DNA of 64,000 nucleotides from JAFAGX01 sp035624215 (GCA_035624215.1 DASPRY010000113.1:65124-129123), one strand, 5' to 3'; positions 33,935 through 42,882 are shown, counted from the first letter of the stretch. Translations and numbers: made by a program. Notes: generated by a model from the letters alone, not told the origin.

Positions 33935-35311
33935 ATGGCTGATCCCACCGAAATCGAAGGCCAGTCGCAAAGAGCGCCCGTGATCGAACCGGGGTACACC
34001 TTTGCCACCATTACAGACAAGATCAGCTCGATTGTTCTGACTCGTCCCGTTTCCAATGGCTGGCTTTTCGGGTTCGGGCTTTCATTCCTGATCACCATGG
34101 TGCTGCTCTACGCAATGGGATATCTATTTGTGCGCGGCGTAGGCATTTGGGGCATCAACATCCCGGTGGGGTGGGGATTTGCCATCGTCAACTTTGTGTG
34201 GTGGATTGGAATTGGTCACGCCGGAACCCTGATATCTGCGATTCTGCTGCTATTGCGGCAATCGTGGCGAAATTCGATCAACCGCTTCGCCGAAGCTATG
34301 ACGATTTTTGCTGTGGCTTGTGCGGGGATGTTCCCGGTCCTGCATCTCGGCCGGCCATGGCTTGCGTATTGGCTGTTCCCTTATCCCAACACCATGAACT
34401 ATTGGCCGCAATTCCGCAGCCCGCTGGTGTGGGACGTCTTTGCGGTTTCGACCTATGCCACGACTTCGATCCTGTTCTGGTACGTGGGTCTGATTCCCGA
34501 CCTGGCCACACTGCGCGATCGCACTGAAAATCGGGCGACGCAAAAAATTTATGGAATTCTCGCCATGGGCTGGCGTGGTTCAGCGCGTCACTGGAGCCGC
34601 TACGAGACGGCGTATCTTCTTCTGGCCGGCCTGGCTACCCCGTTGGTGCTCTCGGTGCACACGGTTGTCAGCTTCGATTTCGCCATCGGCATAGTTCCGG
34701 GCTGGCACACCACGATTTTTCCACCCTACTTTGTTGCCGGAGCAATCTATTCAGGATTTGCGATGGTGCTGATGCTGGCCATTCCGATCCGGAAGTTTTA
34801 CGGATTGGAGGACTTCATCACCGAGCGCCACCTGCAGAACTCCGCCAAGGTGATGCTCGCGACCGGGCTTATTGTGGCTTACGGATATGGGATTGAGGGC
34901 TTCATGGGATGGTATAGCGGCAATCGTACTGACGCATACCTTCTGTGGAACCGGCTGCATGGTCCGTATCACGTCTGGTATCTTTCGCTGCTCGCTTGCA
35001 ACATTTTTATTCCCCAACTGCTCTGGATTCGCAAACTGCGAACTAGTCCGCTGGGATTGTTTCTCATTTCCGGGGTAATTCTGACTGGAATGTGGCTGGA
35101 GCGGTTCATCATCGTGGTCGTCAGCCTGCATCGCGACTTCCTGACTTCGTCATGGGGCATGTACTACCCCACCCTTTGGGATTGGGCAACCTATATCGGC
35201 ACCATAGGATTCTTCCTCGCCTGCATGTTCCTGTTCCTGAGAGTTCTGCCCGGTATCTCGATCTTTGAAATGCGCACTCTGCTGCCGGAAGCGGAGGTGA
35301 AATCGGAATGA
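33935..35311 (+). CDS. actC: alternative complex III quinol-binding membrane subunit ActC
   Basis: 458-residue NrfD/PsrC-like protein with about ten transmembrane helices. Typical segments are VNFVWWIGIGHAGTLISAILLLLRQSWR and GWHTTIFPPYFVAGAIYSGFAMV, with the conserved His of the quinol site region. It oxidises menaquinol at the periplasmic face. Its TGA overlaps the actD ATG (ATGA), so the two are translationally coupled. Confidence 0.94.
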   Translation: MADPTEIEGQSQRAPVIEPGYTFATITDKISSIVLTRPVSNGWLFGFGLSFLITMVLLYAMGYLFVRGVGIWGINIPVGWGFAIVNFVWWIGIGHAGTLISAILLLLRQSWRNSINRFAEAMTIFAVACAGMFPVLHLGRPWLAYWLFPYPNTMNYWPQFRSPLVWDVFAVSTYATTSILFWYVGLIPDLATLRDRTENRATQKIYGILAMGWRGSARHWSRYETAYLLLAGLATPLVLSVHTVVSFDFAIGIVPGWHTTIFPPYFVAGAIYSGFAMVLMLAIPIRKFYGLEDFITERHLQNSAKVMLATGLIVAYGYGIEGFMGWYSGNRTDAYLLWNRLHGPYHVWYLSLLACNIFIPQLLWIRKLRTSPLGLFLISGVILTGMWLERFIIVVVSLHRDFLTSSWGMYYPTLWDWATYIGTIGFFLACMFLFLRVLPGISIFEMRTLLPEAEVKSE

Positions 35312-35844
35312 AGCGCACTCCCATCTACGGTTTGATGGCAGAGTTCGACAATCCCACCGATCTGGTGGTAGCGGCACGCAAGACACACGAAGCCGGATAC
35401 AAGAGGATTGACGCCTACAGTCCCTTTCCGATCGAGGAGCTTTCCGAAGCCATCGGATTCCATCGCAACAACGTGCCCTTGGTTGTGCTGATAGGCGGAA
35501 TTGTTGGTTGTTTGTCCGGGTTTGCGCTGCAGTGGTGGATCGCCACCGTGAGTTACCCGGTTAATGTAGGTGGGCGGCCGTACTTGTCAACGCCGGCGTT
35601 TATTGTCGTGACATTTGAAATGACGATTTTGTTTGCGGTTTTGTCGGCGGTGTTAGGCATGTTGGCGCTGAATGGACTCCCAATGCCATATCATCCGGTG
35701 TTCAATGTGCCGCGGTTTGCGTTCGCGACCAAGGACCGGTTTTTTTTGATCGTGTTCTCTTCCGATCCCAAATACAGCAGCAGCGGGACGCGCAGTTTTC
35801 TGGAAGGGCTGAACCCGCGCTCAATTTCGGAGGTGCCGAGCTAA
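35308..35844 (+). CDS. actD: alternative complex III subunit ActD (DUF3341)
   Basis: 178 residues. N-terminal soluble domain MAEFDNPTDLVVAARKTHEAGY with DAYSPFPIEEL, followed by two transmembrane helices (VVLIGGIVGCLSGFALQWW and FIVVTFEMTILFAVLSAVLGML) and a short soluble end with DRFFLIVFSSDPKY. This is the standard DUF3341 layout; the subunit is structural, facing the cytosol. Overlaps actC by four bases; actE starts three bases after its stop. Confidence 0.94.
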   Translation: MKRTPIYGLMAEFDNPTDLVVAARKTHEAGYKRIDAYSPFPIEELSEAIGFHRNNVPLVVLIGGIVGCLSGFALQWWIATVSYPVNVGGRPYLSTPAFIVVTFEMTILFAVLSAVLGMLALNGLPMPYHPVFNVPRFAFATKDRFFLIVFSSDPKYSSSGTRSFLEGLNPRSISEVPS

Positions 35845-35847
35845 AGC

Positions 35848-36504
35848 ATGCGCACTCTCCGGAAAATAACGTTTGCTGCCTGGTTTGCTGTTCTCTTGTC
35901 TGTGGGTTGCCGTCAGGACATGCACGATCAGCCGCGGTTCAAGCCACTGGCGAAGAGCGATTTCTATGCCGATCTGCGTTCCGCCAGACCTCCAGTCGAA
36001 GGCACCGTGGCGCGCGGCCAGCTGCATGAGGACGCCTATTTCTACACTGGCAAAGTTGGAAACAATCCCGGAGACTACATGCCGTTTCCTGTGACGGAAG
36101 ACGTGCTGGCCCGCGGGCGCGAGCGCTTCAATATCTATTGTTCGCCGTGCCATTCGCGGTTAGGGGACGGCAATGGCATGATTCCGCAGCGTGGATTTCG
36201 CGTTCCTCCGTCGTATCACACGGAACGTTTGCGCAAGGCGCCGCTGGGATATTTCTTTGATGTTATGACGAACGGATTCGGTGCCATGCCAGAATACGCA
36301 TCGCAGATTCCGACCCGGGACCGCTGGGCGATCGTGGCGTACATCCGCGCTCTGCAATTGAGCCAGAATGCCACTTCCGCCGATATTCCTTCGGGACAGA
36401 AAGTTCCGTCAGAGCCGCCGACGTTCCGTGGTGAGCCTGGTTCGGGCGCAACGCTTCCGGAGGTTGAGCCCAGCGGCGCACAATCGGAGGGACAAGAACG
36501 ATGA
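35848..36504 (+). CDS. actE: alternative complex III monoheme cytochrome c subunit ActE
   Basis: 218 residues. A lipoprotein signal ends at LLSVGCRQD (lipobox LSVGC), so the protein is lipid-anchored at the periplasmic side. One heme motif, CSPCHSRLGDGNGM, with the distal Met probably in FGAMPEYASQIP. It is the exit heme that passes electrons to the terminal oxidase. The last 40 residues are Pro/Ser-rich. Overlaps actF by four bases (ATGA). Confidence 0.93.
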   Translation: MRTLRKITFAAWFAVLLSVGCRQDMHDQPRFKPLAKSDFYADLRSARPPVEGTVARGQLHEDAYFYTGKVGNNPGDYMPFPVTEDVLARGRERFNIYCSPCHSRLGDGNGMIPQRGFRVPPSYHTERLRKAPLGYFFDVMTNGFGAMPEYASQIPTRDRWAIVAYIRALQLSQNATSADIPSGQKVPSEPPTFRGEPGSGATLPEVEPSGAQSEGQER

Positions 36505-37709
36505 GCGCGCCGGGTCTCCACAACTCCGATATGATGGCGCCTCCGGTTACGCGCACGATCGCGTCGCGTTCGCTCCTCGTGGGAGTTGTTTTTTCCGTTG
36601 TTGCAATCATCGGAGGGTATTTTCAGCCCGACCAGTTTTTCCGCGGATATTTGCTGGCCTTCATGGCATGGCTGGGAGTAGCACTGGGATCGATGTCAGT
36701 ACTGATGATCCGCCATCTGACGGGAGGCGGATGGGGAACCGTGATCCGCAGAGTGATGGGCGCTGCCATGCGTTGCATTCCGCTGATGACCATTCTTTTT
36801 GTCCCGATTTTGTTTGGGCTGCCGCGCCTGTATATATGGGCTCGACCGCTCAACAGCGTCGCCGACACGCATCTGCGGGAGCATCTCGAGGAAATAACCA
36901 AGTCCTACCTGTCAGTTCATGGCTTCATAGTTCGAGCTGTCATTTATTTCGCCATCTGGAATCTGTTGTCATTTTTCCTGACGAAGTGGTCGCGCGAGCA
37001 GGACCAGCCGGTTCCACGGGATAACAGCCGGCGCTTCAAGGCGCTGAGCGGACCGGGGCTGATCCTGTACGCTTTCACGATTTCCTTCGCGGCGATTGAC
37101 TGGGTGATGTCCATTGACCCGAGCTGGATCTCGACTATCTACGGACTGATTCTGCTGATTGGGGAAGTTCTGTCCGCCATGTGCTTCGCGGTTGTGGTCG
37201 AGCGCATTCTGGTGAAATACAAGCCAATGTCCGATTGGTTGCGGCCTGATTTCGTTCAGGACCACGGAAAGTGGATGCTAACCTTCCTCATGTTGTGGGC
37301 TTATTTTTCTTTCTCGCAGTTGCTCATCATCTGGGCAGGAAATCTGCCGGATGAAATCACGTGGTATTTCAGGCGTTTTCGTGGCGGTTGGCCGGCAGTC
37401 GGAGTGGTCCTTATCTTCGGGCACTTCGTGGTGCCGTTTGTGCTCCTGCTCTCACGGTCTTTTAAACGCGACGTCAGGAAATTGGTTTGGCTCGCGGTTT
37501 GGCTGATGATCATGCGCTGGGTGGATTTGCTGTGGATCATCGAGCCGAATTTTTCTACGACGGCGAGTGTGACCTGGGCGGATATTGTGCTGCCCATCGC
37601 CATGGGCGGTATTTGGATGTGGTTCTATTTCCGAAACCTGGGCTCGATGGCGCTTTTGTCGGTTAACGACCCCGATGCGCGTGAGGTATTGGAACCAGTA
37701 CATGAGTAA
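36501..37709 (+). CDS. actF: alternative complex III second membrane subunit ActF
   Basis: 402-residue NrfD-like protein with about ten membrane helices, related to ActC but shorter. Landmarks are PDQFFRGYLLAFMAWLGVALG near the N-terminus, AAIDWVMSIDPSWISTIYG and FSQLLIIWAGNLPDEITW, which are strongly conserved in ActF. It is thought to take part in proton translocation. The 170-residue gene that follows starts inside its last codons. Confidence 0.94.
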   Translation: MSAPGLHNSDMMAPPVTRTIASRSLLVGVVFSVVAIIGGYFQPDQFFRGYLLAFMAWLGVALGSMSVLMIRHLTGGGWGTVIRRVMGAAMRCIPLMTILFVPILFGLPRLYIWARPLNSVADTHLREHLEEITKSYLSVHGFIVRAVIYFAIWNLLSFFLTKWSREQDQPVPRDNSRRFKALSGPGLILYAFTISFAAIDWVMSIDPSWISTIYGLILLIGEVLSAMCFAVVVERILVKYKPMSDWLRPDFVQDHGKWMLTFLMLWAYFSFSQLLIIWAGNLPDEITWYFRRFRGGWPAVGVVLIFGHFVVPFVLLLSRSFKRDVRKLVWLAVWLMIMRWVDLLWIIEPNFSTTASVTWADIVLPIAMGGIWMWFYFRNLGSMALLSVNDPDAREVLEPVHE

Positions 37710-38214
37710 GGAAGAAACAAAGGATAGGCAGCGGGATCCGGAGCTCGAATTCGAGCACCAGGACCTCAGCCCGAGTGCCGTGTACGCCTTTCTGGCCGGG
37801 CTGGCGCTGGCCGGGATTCTGGTCTACTTCGTGTTGTGGGGGCTCTATGACTATCTTGACGCGTATCAGAGACGTCACGAACCGCCGCAGAACCCGCTGG
37901 TGCAGCCGGAAGCTGACACGCGCAACATTTTGCCGCGAACGATTCAAAAGTTCCCCCAGCCGCGGCTGGAAAAAAACGAACGAATTGAGATTGACGATTT
38001 CCTCCTGAAAGAGGAGCAAACGCTAAACAGCTACGGCTGGGTGGATGAAAAAGCCGGAGTCGTACGTATTCCGATTGAACGTGCCATGCAACTGGTGGCG
38101 CAGCGCGGTTTGTCGACGACCCCGAAGGTGGGAACAATTCCGCCATCCGAGGGGAATCCGGGTAATCAGGCGGGAGTACGCAATTTGCCGAATCACCAGC
38201 AGAAAACAAAGTAG
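37702..38214 (+). CDS. membrane-anchored protein of the ACIII-caa3 operon, unknown function
   Basis: 170 residues from the ATG that overlaps the actF stop by eight bases; the longer upstream frame is a shadow of actF. A cytosolic charged N-terminus (about 30 residues) leads into one transmembrane helix (AVYAFLAGLALAGILVYFVLWG), leaving a periplasmic part with NPLVQPEADTRN, KFPQPRLEKNERIE and EEQTLNSYGWVDEKAGVVRIPIERAM. No cysteine pair or heme motif is present. Proteins of this kind occur beside ACIII genes in acidobacteria. By position it may be an extra subunit or assembly factor linking ACIII and the oxidase. Confidence 0.75.
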   Translation: MSKEETKDRQRDPELEFEHQDLSPSAVYAFLAGLALAGILVYFVLWGLYDYLDAYQRRHEPPQNPLVQPEADTRNILPRTIQKFPQPRLEKNERIEIDDFLLKEEQTLNSYGWVDEKAGVVRIPIERAMQLVAQRGLSTTPKVGTIPPSEGNPGNQAGVRNLPNHQQKTK

Positions 38215-38265
38215 AGCACGCAGGGACAGTTCTCTGCTGCCCGGCTGATAGGAGTGGGGAGTTCA

Positions 38266-39270
38266 GTGGCAAAAAGCATTTTGCATAGCGTGTCGCGGAA
38301 GTTTCTATTGTTGTCATCCCGAGCGAAGCGAGGAATCTGCATTGGGTTGCATACCGATTCAAAGTGCAGATTCCTCGTCGCGGCCGCTGCTCGGAACAAC
38401 AAGATCGAAAGTGTTTGGAACATTAACAGATGTGCCCAACTGGTCGGCGTATTTTCAGTCCTGACGGCTGCTGCCTGGGGCCAAGGCATGACGCAGGGCG
38501 TCATGTCTCCGCCGGCGAATCTACGTCCGCCCGGATTGAAACACGTGGGCATCGAACAGCATTTGAATGAGCAGATCCCTCCGAATCTCACTTTTCGCGA
38601 TGAAAGCGGCAATGCGGTCCGACTGGGGGATTACTTCGGGCGCAAGCCGTTGATCTTGAATCTTGTCTATTACCAGTGCCCAATGTTGTGCAGCGAAGTT
38701 TTAAGCGGGCTGGAAAGCGCGCTGCGAGTTCTGAAGTTCGATGTGGGAAATCAGTTTGACGTTCTGACCGTGAGCTTCGATCCGAAAGAGACGCCTGAAA
38801 TGGCGGCCGCGAAAAAAGCTGAATTCCTGAAACGCTACGAACGCGCGGGTGCGGCTGCGGGTTGGCATTTCCTTACCGGACCGCAGAGTTCGATCGACGC
38901 GCTCACCCAGGCTGCGGGTTTTCAGTACGAATACGATGCAAAAACCGGGCAATTTGCGCACGGTACAGCGATCATGGTGCTCACGCCCGAAGGAAAAATC
39001 GCACAGTACTACTATGGCGTTGAGTTCGCGCCAAAGGATTTGCGCCTGGGGCTGGTCGAGGCATCGCAGAACAAGATTGGCACAGTCGTGGATGAGGTAT
39101 TGCTCTACTGTTACCACTACGACCCGGACAAGGGAAAATACGGCGCAATCGTCAGCAGGATTCTAAAGCTGGCGGCAGCAGCCACGATTCTTTTGCTGGG
39201 CACATTTTTGATTGTGATGTTCCGCCTGGGTTCAGCGTCGGAGCATCAGCACATGAAACGGATCGCATAA
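38266..39270 (+). CDS. SCO1/SenC family copper-delivery protein, repeat-extended N-terminus
   Basis: About 334 residues. The thioredoxin-like SCO domain starts near PPNLTFRDESGNAVRLGDYF and holds the copper-binding CPMLC motif with a later candidate His in QFAHGTAIMV. A C-terminal transmembrane helix (LAAAATILLLGTFLIVMF) is unusual in position for SCO proteins. It probably loads copper into the CuA site of the oxidase encoded next. Start: GTG at 38266 with GGGGAG just upstream; GTG at 38254 and GTG at 38290 are alternatives. Whichever is used, translation passes through a palindromic repeat (38312-38400) before reaching the hydrophobic stretch QLVGVFSVLTAAAWGQ, because no start codon lies between the repeat and that stretch. 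Confidence 0.85.
   Translation: MAKSILHSVSRKFLLLSSRAKRGICIGLHTDSKCRFLVAAAARNNKIESVWNINRCAQLVGVFSVLTAAAWGQGMTQGVMSPPANLRPPGLKHVGIEQHLNEQIPPNLTFRDESGNAVRLGDYFGRKPLILNLVYYQCPMLCSEVLSGLESALRVLKFDVGNQFDVLTVSFDPKETPEMAAAKKAEFLKRYERAGAAAGWHFLTGPQSSIDALTQAAGFQYEYDAKTGQFAHGTAIMVLTPEGKIAQYYYGVEFAPKDLRLGLVEASQNKIGTVVDEVLLYCYHYDPDKGKYGAIVSRILKLAAAATILLLGTFLIVMFRLGSASEHQHMKRIA
38312..38400. repeat. dispersed palindromic repeat, copy 1
   Basis: Left arm TGTCATCCCGAGCGAAGCGA, then GGAATCTGCA; right arm TGCAGATTCCTCGTCGC ending GCTGCTCGGAACAAC. The inner arms GAATCTGCA and TGCAGATTC are perfect complements. It is the same family as the copy at 48242 but with a decayed right end. It lies inside the reading frame of the SCO1-like gene. 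Confidence 0.8.
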
Positions 39271-39276
39271 GCATTT

Positions 39277-40257
39277 ATGTTTGACAATTTTCCACTTTGG
39301 CCAGCACGAGCCTCCACTGGAGCGGGCAACGTCGATGCGCTGTTCATTTTCCTTGTGTTGCTGGCCGGCTTTATGTCGCTGGCGATTTTCACCATGATTG
39401 TGGTGTTCGCGCTGAAATATCGCAATCGTCCGGGGCATGGCGCACAGCAGATCGAAGGTTCAGTGCCGCTGGAAGTGACCTGGTCGGCGGTGCCGCTGGC
39501 CATCTTCATGGTGATCTTTGGGTGGGGCGCGGTCATTTACTTTCAGGAACGCACTCCACCTCGCGGCGCTGACGAAATCTACGTCGTAGCCAAGCAATGG
39601 ATGTGGAAGCTGGAACACGAACAAGGGCAGCGCGAAATCAACGAATTGCACGTTCCGGTGGGGCGTGATGTGAAGTTGATCATGACTTCACAAGACGTCA
39701 TTCACAGCTTTTATGTCCCTGCCTTCCGCATCAAGCAGGATGTTCTGCCGGGACGTTATACGACGGCCTGGTTTCGCGCCACCAAACCGGGTGTGTATCA
39801 CCTGTTCTGCGCCGAGTATTGTGGAACGGCACACTCGGGAATGATCGGGCAAATTGTAGTGTTAGAGCCGGCACTGTATCAGGCCTGGCTCTCCGGTGGC
39901 ACTACATCCGGGTCGCTGGCTGCAAATGGGGAAACCATCTTTCAGCAACTCGGGTGCCCAACTTGTCATCGCTTTGACATTCAAGGCCGAGGTCCCAATC
40001 TGCAAGGCATATTTGACAGGCCCGTATTACTGGAAGACGGACGAACTGTGGTCGCGGATGAAAACTACATTCGCGAATCGATTCTCAGTCCGAGCGCAAA
40101 GATTGTGAACGGATTCAAGCCGATCATGCCGACGTTTCAAGGATTGGTAAGTGAAGAGCAACTGGCTGCGCTGGTGGCCTACATCAAATCGCTGACTCCG
40201 CCGTCCGGGACAGCGAAGCTGGCGCCCCCAGCAAAATCGCAAGAACCCAGGGAATAG
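39277..40257 (+). CDS. ctaC: caa3-type cytochrome c oxidase subunit II with fused cytochrome c
   Basis: 326 residues. Two N-terminal transmembrane helices (VDALFIFLVLLAGFMSLAIFT and PLAIFMVIFGWGAVIYF), then the CuA domain with VIHSFYVPAFRIKQD and CAEYCGTAHSGM (both CuA cysteines, His and Met). From about residue 210 a c-type cytochrome domain follows: CPTCHRFDIQGRGPNLQGIF, with a Met ligand candidate in KPIMPTFQG. The fused heme defines the caa3 type and accepts electrons from ACIII. The coxA start lies two bases after its stop. Confidence 0.95.
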   Translation: MFDNFPLWPARASTGAGNVDALFIFLVLLAGFMSLAIFTMIVVFALKYRNRPGHGAQQIEGSVPLEVTWSAVPLAIFMVIFGWGAVIYFQERTPPRGADEIYVVAKQWMWKLEHEQGQREINELHVPVGRDVKLIMTSQDVIHSFYVPAFRIKQDVLPGRYTTAWFRATKPGVYHLFCAEYCGTAHSGMIGQIVVLEPALYQAWLSGGTTSGSLAANGETIFQQLGCPTCHRFDIQGRGPNLQGIFDRPVLLEDGRTVVADENYIRESILSPSAKIVNGFKPIMPTFQGLVSEEQLAALVAYIKSLTPPSGTAKLAPPAKSQEPRE

Positions 40258-40259
40258 AA

Positions 40260-41891
40260 ATGGCAACTACAGCAATCACCGCCGAACGCGAGCATTACTT
40301 AAATACAGACTACGGCATACGATCGTGGCTGCTGACCACCGATCACAAACGGATTGCCTTGCTGTATCTGGTCACGATCACCCTCTTTTTCTTTATTGGG
40401 GGATTCTTTGCGCTGCTCATCCGCCTGGAGTTGCTGACTCCCGCCGGTGATCTGGTTCAGGCTGATACCTACAACAAGCTTTTCACCATGCACGGCCAGG
40501 TGATGATCTTCTTCTTCCTGATTCCATCGATCCCGGCTGTGCTGGGGAATTTTCTTATTCCCATGATGGTGGGCGCGAAAGACCTCGCCTTTCCACGGAT
40601 TAACCTGCTGAGCTGGTATTTATTGGTAGTTGCGGGCATCCTGATGTTGCACTGCATCATCACCGGCGGTGTGGATTCCGGTTGGACTTTCTATACACCG
40701 TTCAGTACGGCGTTCAGCAACACCAAAGTCATTGAAGCAGGGGTTGCGATCTTCATTGCCGGCTTCTCTTCAATTCTAACCGGGCTAAATTTTGTCGTGA
40801 CCATCCATCGCATGCGAGCACCAGGCCTGACGTGGTCACGTCTGCCCTTGTTTGTCTGGGCGCATTACGCAACCAGCATTATTCAGCTTCTGGGCACGCC
40901 GGTGCTGGCGATCACTTTGCTCCTAGTGGTGTTCGAACGCGCTTTCAACCTGGGAATTTTCGATCCCACACGCGGCGGCGATCCCCTGCTGTTCCAGCAC
41001 CTATTCTGGTTCTACTCGCATCCCGCGGTGTACATCATGATTCTGCCGTCAATGGGCGTGGTGGCGGAGATTATTCCCTGTTTTTCGCGCAAGCGAATTT
41101 TTGGGTACAGCGCCGTGGCAATGTCCAGCATCGCCATTGCCGTATTTGGCTTCCTGGTTTGGGCGCATCACATGTTCGTGGCGGGAATCTCGCTGTACTC
41201 GGCGATGATTTTCTCGATTCTGAGTTATCTGGTGGCGGTTCCGTCCGCGATTAAGGTTTTCAACTGGACGGCCACCATGTACAAAGGCTCAATCCACTTC
41301 AATACGCCGATGCTGTACGCGATGGGCTTCATTGGGCTATTCACCATGGGCGGGCTGACTGGTTTGTTCCTTGCGGCATTGGGCATCGATGTGCACGTAA
41401 CCGATACCTACTTTGTGATCGCCCATTTCCACTACATCATGGTGGGCGGAGCAGTGATGGGATATCTGGGAGGCCTGCACTTCTGGTGGCCAAAGATTTC
41501 CGGCCGCATGTATCCCGAATGGCTGGGAAAATTTGCGGCCTTGACGGTGTTCCTGGGTTTCAATCTTACTTTCTTCCCCCAATTTATCTTGGGATACCTT
41601 GGCATGCCACGCCGGTATTGGCAATATCCTGCAGAATTTCAGGTACTGAATGTGTTTTCAACGGCGGGTTCCACAATTCTAGCGGTGGGATACGTGTTGC
41701 CAATGATCTATTTCCTCTGGTCCATGCGCTACGGCAAGGTGGCCGACGCGAATCCATGGGGAGCGGCTGGATTGGAGTGGAAAACAAGCTCGCCTCCGCC
41801 TACCAGCAACTTTGAGGAAGTTCCGGAGGTGACGTGGGAAGCTTATAACTACGACGAAATTCCTGCGCCCGAGGAGGTGCCGGTTGGCTGA
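40260..41891 (+). CDS. ctaD: caa3-type cytochrome c oxidase subunit I (A2 type)
   Basis: 543 residues, twelve transmembrane helices. Heme a and a3-CuB ligand regions are intact: MHGQVMIFFFLIP, FWFYSHPAVYIMILP (CuB His and crosslinked Tyr region), WAHHMFVAG and DTYFVIAHFHYIMVGG. The YSHP motif replaces the Glu of A1-type enzymes, so this is an A2-type heme-copper oxidase. It reduces oxygen and pumps protons. Overlaps subunit III by eight bases. Confidence 0.96.
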   Translation: MATTAITAEREHYLNTDYGIRSWLLTTDHKRIALLYLVTITLFFFIGGFFALLIRLELLTPAGDLVQADTYNKLFTMHGQVMIFFFLIPSIPAVLGNFLIPMMVGAKDLAFPRINLLSWYLLVVAGILMLHCIITGGVDSGWTFYTPFSTAFSNTKVIEAGVAIFIAGFSSILTGLNFVVTIHRMRAPGLTWSRLPLFVWAHYATSIIQLLGTPVLAITLLLVVFERAFNLGIFDPTRGGDPLLFQHLFWFYSHPAVYIMILPSMGVVAEIIPCFSRKRIFGYSAVAMSSIAIAVFGFLVWAHHMFVAGISLYSAMIFSILSYLVAVPSAIKVFNWTATMYKGSIHFNTPMLYAMGFIGLFTMGGLTGLFLAALGIDVHVTDTYFVIAHFHYIMVGGAVMGYLGGLHFWWPKISGRMYPEWLGKFAALTVFLGFNLTFFPQFILGYLGMPRRYWQYPAEFQVLNVFSTAGSTILAVGYVLPMIYFLWSMRYGKVADANPWGAAGLEWKTSSPPPTSNFEEVPEVTWEAYNYDEIPAPEEVPVG

Positions 41892-42582
41892 CAGCCCACT
41901 CACAATCGAGCACGAGGAAGGCCTCCAGCACCAGTTTGTCGATGTGGAGCAGCAGCGCAATGCCGTTTCGCTGGGCATGTGGTTGTTTCTGGCCACGGAA
42001 ATCATGTTCTTCGGTGGCATGTTTTGCGCTTACCTGGTTTATCGCTACTGGTATTACAACGAGTTCGCGGCCGGGAGCCGCAGCCTGGATTTGACCTGGG
42101 GGACGCTCAACACCGCGGTCCTCATCTGCAGCAGCTTAACCGTGGCGCTGGGAGTTCGGGCCGCGCAACTAGGCAAGCGCAAGCTGTTAATCGTTCTGCT
42201 TGTGCTGACCCTCCTATTTGGCTTGACGTTCCTGGGGATTAAGGGCATCGAGTGGTATGCCAAATACACGGAGCACCATATCCCCGGTGCTTCGTTTGAC
42301 GCCAGCGATCTGATCAAGGATTACCCTCAGATCCCGATTGATCCGGCGCACGAGCAGATTTACTTCTCCTTGTACTTCGCCATGACCGGCCTGCATGCGT
42401 TGCACATGATCATCGGCGTAGGGATCTTCTCGTTCATCTTGTTCTATGCGTGGAAGGGGCGCTACACGCCCGCGTATCACACCCCGGTGGAAATTTCCGG
42501 ACTGTACTGGCACTTTGTCGACATCGTTTGGATCTATCTATTCCCCCTGCTGTATCTGATTGATCGGAGGCCGCTGAGGTGA
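41884..42582 (+). CDS. ctaE: cytochrome c oxidase subunit III
   Basis: 232 residues, five to six transmembrane helices, beginning SLGMWLFLATEIMFFGGMF, the canonical subunit III opening, and ending SGLYWHFVDIVWIYLFPLLYL. The start is TTG, supported by AGGAGGT five bases before it; no ATG exists nearby. It overlaps ctaD by eight bases. It stabilises the catalytic core of the oxidase. Confidence 0.95.
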   Translation: MADSPLTIEHEEGLQHQFVDVEQQRNAVSLGMWLFLATEIMFFGGMFCAYLVYRYWYYNEFAAGSRSLDLTWGTLNTAVLICSSLTVALGVRAAQLGKRKLLIVLLVLTLLFGLTFLGIKGIEWYAKYTEHHIPGASFDASDLIKDYPQIPIDPAHEQIYFSLYFAMTGLHALHMIIGVGIFSFILFYAWKGRYTPAYHTPVEISGLYWHFVDIVWIYLFPLLYLIDRRPLR

Positions 42583-42588
42583 GCTGCT

Positions 42589-42882
42589 ATGTCTGAGCAC
42601 ATTGTTTCCAGCAAGATCTACTACACGATCTGGATCATCCTTCTGGTTCTGACCATCGTCACCGCGCAGGTGGCAAAGATCAATCTCGGGCCCTTTAATC
42701 CAATCCTGGCACTGGTAATCGCAACCACCAAAGCCCTGCTTGTAGTTTTGTTTTTCATGCACGTGAAATACACCAGCGAAAAGCTCACGAAGATGGTCAT
42801 TGTCTCCGCACTGTTCTGGCTTTTGCTGCTGCTCTTCCTGAGCCTTGCCGACTACACGACACGCGGCATCGGCCACGCCTGA
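42589..42882 (+). CDS. ctaF: cytochrome c oxidase subunit IV (small)
   Basis: 97 residues with three transmembrane helices (YYTIWIILLVLTIVTAQVA, NPILALVIATTKALLVVLFF, MVIVSALFWLLLLLFLSLAD), ending DYTTRG. The TKALLVVLFFMHVKY block is typical of the bacterial COX4 family. It is the last gene of the act-cox operon, six bases after subunit III. Role: assembly or stability of the oxidase. Confidence 0.92.
   Translation: MSEHIVSSKIYYTIWIILLVLTIVTAQVAKINLGPFNPILALVIATTKALLVVLFFMHVKYTSEKLTKMVIVSALFWLLLLLFLSLADYTTRGIGHA

Noticed and set aside
32641..34098. 485-codon minus-strand frame across actB and actC
   Set aside because: Overlaps two certain genes, spans their junction and has no ribosome binding site or family features.
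37585..37701. 39 upstream codons of the frame after actF
   Set aside because: Shadow of the actF end; the ATG at 37702 gives a protein with a clean membrane helix.
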